Shown piece by piece: positions 61,451-64,000 of a stretch of DNA of 64,000 nt. The notes beneath the pieces were generated by a model. The model was not told the origin of the DNA, made no database searches, and saw only the letters and a list, made by a program, of their open reading frames with translations. Position numbers and translations under genes: made by a program. Source of the stretch: Pseudomonas lini. Its GTDB lineage: Bacteria; Pseudomonadota; Gammaproteobacteria; Pseudomonadales; Pseudomonadaceae. Location: assembly GCF_001042905.1 (NCBI RefSeq), contig NZ_JYLB01000003.1, positions 310,001 through 374,000 of the forward strand, read 5' to 3'. Position 1 is the first letter of the stretch. Every line of letters starts with the position of its first letter.

Positions 61451-62467
61451 ATGCTGGTCTTACGCCCGGTGGAGTTAACCGACCTGCCCCAGTTGCAGCA
61501 ACTGGCGCGCGCGAGTCTGGTGGGGGTCACGTCCTTGCCGGACGACACCGAACGCCTGCGCGAGAAGATTCTCGACTCCTGCGCTTCGTTCGAGAAAGAC
61601 GTCCAGGGTCCTGGCCCGGAGAACTACTTCTTCGTGCTGGAAAATCTTACGACCCGCCGTCTGGCAGGCTGCTCGGAAATTCTCGCCACTGCCGGGTTCA
61701 GCGAACCGTTCTACAGTTTGCGCAACCGTCATTTCACTAGCGCTTCACGGGAGTTGAACATCGAGCACGGGGTGCCGGCGTTGTCGTTGTGCCACGACCT
61801 CAGTGGTCATACGTTGCTGCGCGGTTTCCATATCGACGCAGCTCTGGAGCGCACGCGGTTTTCCGAATTGCTGTCCCGGGCGCGGCTGCTGTTCATCGCC
61901 GCACACGAGGCGCGCTTTGCCGAAGCGGTGATCACCGAAATCGTTGGCTACAGCGACGAACAGGGCCAGTCACCGTTCTGGGATGCGCTGGGCAAGCATT
62001 TCTTCGACCTGCCGTACGTCGAGGCCGAGCGGCTTTGCGGTCTGCAGAGCCGGACATTTCTCGCCGAACTGATGCCGCAATACCCGATCTACGTGCCGAT
62101 GCTGCCCCCGGCGGCACAGGCCTGTATCGGCCGGATTCATCCCGACGGTCAGGAGGCCTTCGACATTCTTGAACGCGAAGGCTTCGAGACCAACAGCTAC
62201 ATCGACCTGTTCGACGGTGGCCCGACGTTGTATGCACGCACCTCGAACATTCGCTCCATCGCCCAGAGCCAGACCGGCACGGTGCACCCAGGCTCGGCCA
62301 TCGATGCGCGCGGCAGCTACCTGGTGAGCAACGATTCGTTGAAGGACTACCGCGCCATTGTCGCCGAACTGGACTATCGCGCCGGGCAACCCGTGGCCTT
62401 GAGCGCCGAGATGTGCGCGGCCCTGAATGTGACCGACGCCGGTGCGATCCGGTTGATCGCCCTGTGA
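61451..62467 (+). CDS. Arginine N-succinyltransferase, AruF-like subunit
   Basis: A 338-residue AstA-family acyltransferase, the same length as P. aeruginosa AruF and closely similar to it from memory: MLVLRPVELTDLPQLQQLA, GVTSLPDD, EIVGYSDEQGQSPFWDALGKHFFDLPY, LAELMPQYPIYVPMLP and YIDLFDGGPTL. AruF and AruG form the two-subunit enzyme that succinylates arginine and ornithine. aruC, aruD and aruB are not found downstream, so this is a separate pair. AGGAG precedes the ATG. Confidence 0.9.
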   Translation: MLVLRPVELTDLPQLQQLARASLVGVTSLPDDTERLREKILDSCASFEKDVQGPGPENYFFVLENLTTRRLAGCSEILATAGFSEPFYSLRNRHFTSASRELNIEHGVPALSLCHDLSGHTLLRGFHIDAALERTRFSELLSRARLLFIAAHEARFAEAVITEIVGYSDEQGQSPFWDALGKHFFDLPYVEAERLCGLQSRTFLAELMPQYPIYVPMLPPAAQACIGRIHPDGQEAFDILEREGFETNSYIDLFDGGPTLYARTSNIRSIAQSQTGTVHPGSAIDARGSYLVSNDSLKDYRAIVAELDYRAGQPVALSAEMCAALNVTDAGAIRLIAL

Positions 62468-62528
62468 GCCGCCACCGGCCCCGTGCCCAACGACAGCGCC
62501 CGAACAAGCGCGAAGAAGGAGCTGCATC

Positions 62529-63563
62529 ATGATTGTCCGCCCGGTTCAAGTCACCGACCTGCCCGCCCTGCTGGATCTGGTGCAACGGGCCGGCCCCGGG
62601 TTCACCACCCTGCCGGCCAGTGAGGAACGCCTGACCCACCGAGTGCGCTGGTCTCAGCGCACCTTTGCCGAACAGGTCGAGCGTGCGGACGCCGATTACC
62701 TGTTCGTGCTCGAAGACGACGATCAACAAGTGGTCGGCGTCAGTGCCCTGGCGGGAGCCGTCGGCCTGCGGGAGCCCTGGTACAACTACCGGGTCGGACT
62801 GACGGTCAGCTCGTCGCCGGACCTGGGTATTCAGCGCCAGATCCCTACGTTGTTCCTGAACAACGAAATGACCGGCCAATCGGAAATCTGTTCGCTGTTT
62901 CTGCGACACGATCAACGTCACGGCAATAATGGTCGACTGCTGTCGCTGGGTCGTCTGCTGTTCGTTGCCGAATTCCCCCACCTGTTCGGCGACAAGCTCA
63001 TTGCCGAATTGCGCGGCAGTGCCGACGAACAAGGCTGCTCACCGTTCTGGGACAGCCTGGGCCGGCACTTCTTCAAGATGGATTTCAGCCATGCCGATCA
63101 CTTGTCGGGGCTGGGCAGCAAAGCGTTCATCGCCGAACTGATGCCGCGCCAGCCGCTCTACACCTGCCTGCTCACCGAACAGGCCCAAGCGGTGATCGGC
63201 AAGCCGCACCCGAACACTGAGCCTGCCCTGAAGATTCTCACTGCCGAAGGGTTTACTCATAAGGGTTACATCGACATCTTCGACGCCGGCCCGGTGATCG
63301 AAGCCCCGGTGTCGAAAATCCGCACAGTGCGCGACAGCCAGTCGCTGGTGTTGGCCATCGGCACACCCGACGACCAGGCGCCAGTGTGGCTGATCCACAA
63401 CCGCCGCCTGGAAAACTGCCGCATCACCACTGCCCAGGCGCGAATGGTCGGTAATAGCCTGATCGTCGACCGGCTCACCGCCAAACGCCTGCAACTGCAA
63501 CCCGGCAACTCGGTCCGCGCCGTGCCGCTGCGTAACCAACAGCGGCAGGCGGTGGCGGCGTGA
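62529..63563 (+). CDS. Arginine N-succinyltransferase, AruG-like subunit
   Basis: A 344-residue AstA-family protein: MIVRPVQVTDLPALLDLV, TTLPASEERL, GAVGLREPWYNYRVGLTVS, IPTLFLNNEMTG, SPFWDSLGRHFFKMDFS and LIHNRRLENCRI. It corresponds to AruG and lies 61 bases after the AruF-like gene with GAAGGAG upstream. Together they would add succinyl-CoA to an alpha-amino acid. After it come a REP doublet and the unrelated oxaloacetate decarboxylase gene, so the cluster ends here. Confidence 0.9.
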   Translation: MIVRPVQVTDLPALLDLVQRAGPGFTTLPASEERLTHRVRWSQRTFAEQVERADADYLFVLEDDDQQVVGVSALAGAVGLREPWYNYRVGLTVSSSPDLGIQRQIPTLFLNNEMTGQSEICSLFLRHDQRHGNNGRLLSLGRLLFVAEFPHLFGDKLIAELRGSADEQGCSPFWDSLGRHFFKMDFSHADHLSGLGSKAFIAELMPRQPLYTCLLTEQAQAVIGKPHPNTEPALKILTAEGFTHKGYIDIFDAGPVIEAPVSKIRTVRDSQSLVLAIGTPDDQAPVWLIHNRRLENCRITTAQARMVGNSLIVDRLTAKRLQLQPGNSVRAVPLRNQQRQAVAA

Positions 63564-63568
63564 TCGGA

Positions 63569-63667
63569 AAAGATCGCAGCCTGCGGCAGCTCCTACATCA
63601 TTCTTTACCCGCTCGCATCGATCGTTGAACATCCTGTAGGAGCTGCCGCAGGCTGCGATCTTTTGAT
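63569..63667. repeat. REP doublet, GTAGGAGCTGCCG type
   Basis: Arms GATCGCAGCCTGCGGCAGCT and GTAGGAGCTGCCGCAGGCTG are inverted around about 35 bases, followed by the extended GATCTTTTGATC portion. It closes the AruFG-like cluster. Confidence 0.9.
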
Positions 63668-63790
63668 CTTGCATCCCTAGGCCGGCAAATTCGTCATCAT
63701 TCTTTACCCTTCCCCGTGATAGCCTTTTGTTCCTTCGGCGTTGACACTTTTGCTCAAGCCCTTCCATTCCTTTGTATTGGTGGAACTCAT

Positions 63791-64000
63791 ATGTCCAGGC
63801 TGTCACATCAAGATTTGCGCCGTAATTTCCGCCAACTGTTCGCTTCCAACGCCTGCTATCACACCGCATCGGTCTTCGACCCCATGTCGGCACGTATCGC
63901 CGCTGACCTGGGTTTTGAAGTGGGGATCCTCGGTGGTTCGGTTGCGTCGTTGCAGGTGCTGGGTGCCCCGGACTTTGCGTTGATCACCCTGAGCGAGTTC
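63791..64000 (+). CDS. Oxaloacetate decarboxylase, N-terminal part (3' end outside window)
   Basis: Seventy codons are open to the window edge. The protein starts [17 protein letters not shown] and continues [40 protein letters not shown], the N terminus of the PEP-mutase/isocitrate-lyase superfamily. It closely resembles PA4872 of P. aeruginosa, a characterised oxaloacetate decarboxylase. GGTGGA lies 8 bases before the ATG at 63791. The substrate name rests on similarity to that enzyme, since only about a quarter of the protein is visible. Confidence 0.88.
   Translation, partial: MSRLSHQDLRRNFRQLFASNACYHTASVFDPMSARIAADLGFEVGILGGSVASLQVLGAPDFALITLSEF

Noticed and set aside
29829-63667. Possible CRISPR array from the many copies of GTAGGAGCTGCCG
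   Set aside because: Copies are dispersed, in inverted pairs, in intergenic gaps, with no regular spacers and no cas genes.
63741-63983. 80-residue plus-strand frame at the right edge
   Set aside because: It is a shadow of the oxaloacetate decarboxylase frame starting at 63791, which has family motifs and a ribosome site.

Overview
The window looks like chromosomal DNA of a Pseudomonas of the fluorescens group. The basis is GC-rich coding sequence, dense families of short palindromic repeats with cores GTGGGAGCGGGCTTGC and GTAGGAGCTGCCG, and gene sets I recognise from that genus: a dehydrocarnitine CoA-transferase operon with its LysR regulator, AruF/AruG-like succinyltransferases, ydiJ, ligD, cobF and a PA4872-like oxaloacetate decarboxylase at the right edge. 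No rRNA, tRNA, phage, transposase gene or CRISPR array was seen.

Layout. 1-4059: the end of a LysR gene, then a leftward operon of three exported proteins (two alpha/beta hydrolases and a cupin-carboxymuconolactone decarboxylase fusion). 4171-4730: a duplicated 55-bp segment and an AT-richer membrane gene. 4784-8823: a FecI-FecR-TonB receptor iron uptake system with a Fur-like box and an ECF-type promoter. 8900-9066: a nested palindromic element with inverted ends and flanking direct repeats. 9158-12388: a PhnDCE-like ABC importer with two permeases. 12430-15683: a 24-residue membrane peptide gene, a LysR/DMT exporter pair and a GNAT gene. 15919-17723: a Mut7-C protein, a small basic protein, a phosphatase-like protein, a DUF2986 protein and the tail of a broken amino-acid ABC ATPase. 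17725-22814: ydiJ with a divergent LysR gene and two small conserved genes.

22965-29156: a leftward four-gene operon (haem-oxygenase-like diiron protein, methyltransferase, YbdK-like ligase, DNA ligase D) whose last three genes overlap. 29350-36859: single genes for a cupin, a DUF533 protein, a VOC protein, phosphatidylcholine synthase, a frameshifted DUF488 gene, a DUF4236 protein, a GNAT, a tandem universal stress protein and a methyltransferase. 36897-44697: a probable envelope-stress region, with a DUF4242 protein, a DipZ-like thioredoxin, two small secreted proteins, an OmpR/EnvZ-type pair, bufC/bufB-like genes and a methyltransferase. The same GATACA-N4-GATACA direct repeat occurs in both divergent promoter regions here.

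44827-48600: dhcR-like and dhcAB-atoB, ending carnitine breakdown in acetyl-CoA. 48782-54556: a membrane protein, a secreted protein, an esterase, a basic amino-acid binding protein, a class I amidotransferase, a rhodanese-like protein and ftrA. 54690-56017: cobF coupled to a histidine-phosphatase-like gene whose RHG motif is altered. 56359-63563: a seven-gene rightward cluster (RpiR regulator, isochorismatase-like hydrolase, glutamine-synthetase-like ligase, formylglutamate-amidohydrolase-like enzyme, APC permease, and an AruF/AruG-like pair) that reads as an uncharacterised nitrogen-compound catabolic system. 63791 to the edge: the start of an oxaloacetate decarboxylase.

The two strongest candidates for something undescribed are the GATACA-linked regulon with an orphan bufBC pair and the 56359-63563 cluster. 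The operon coupling ligD to a diiron protein, a methyltransferase and a carboxylate-amine ligase comes next. All functions are read from sequence without database searches.
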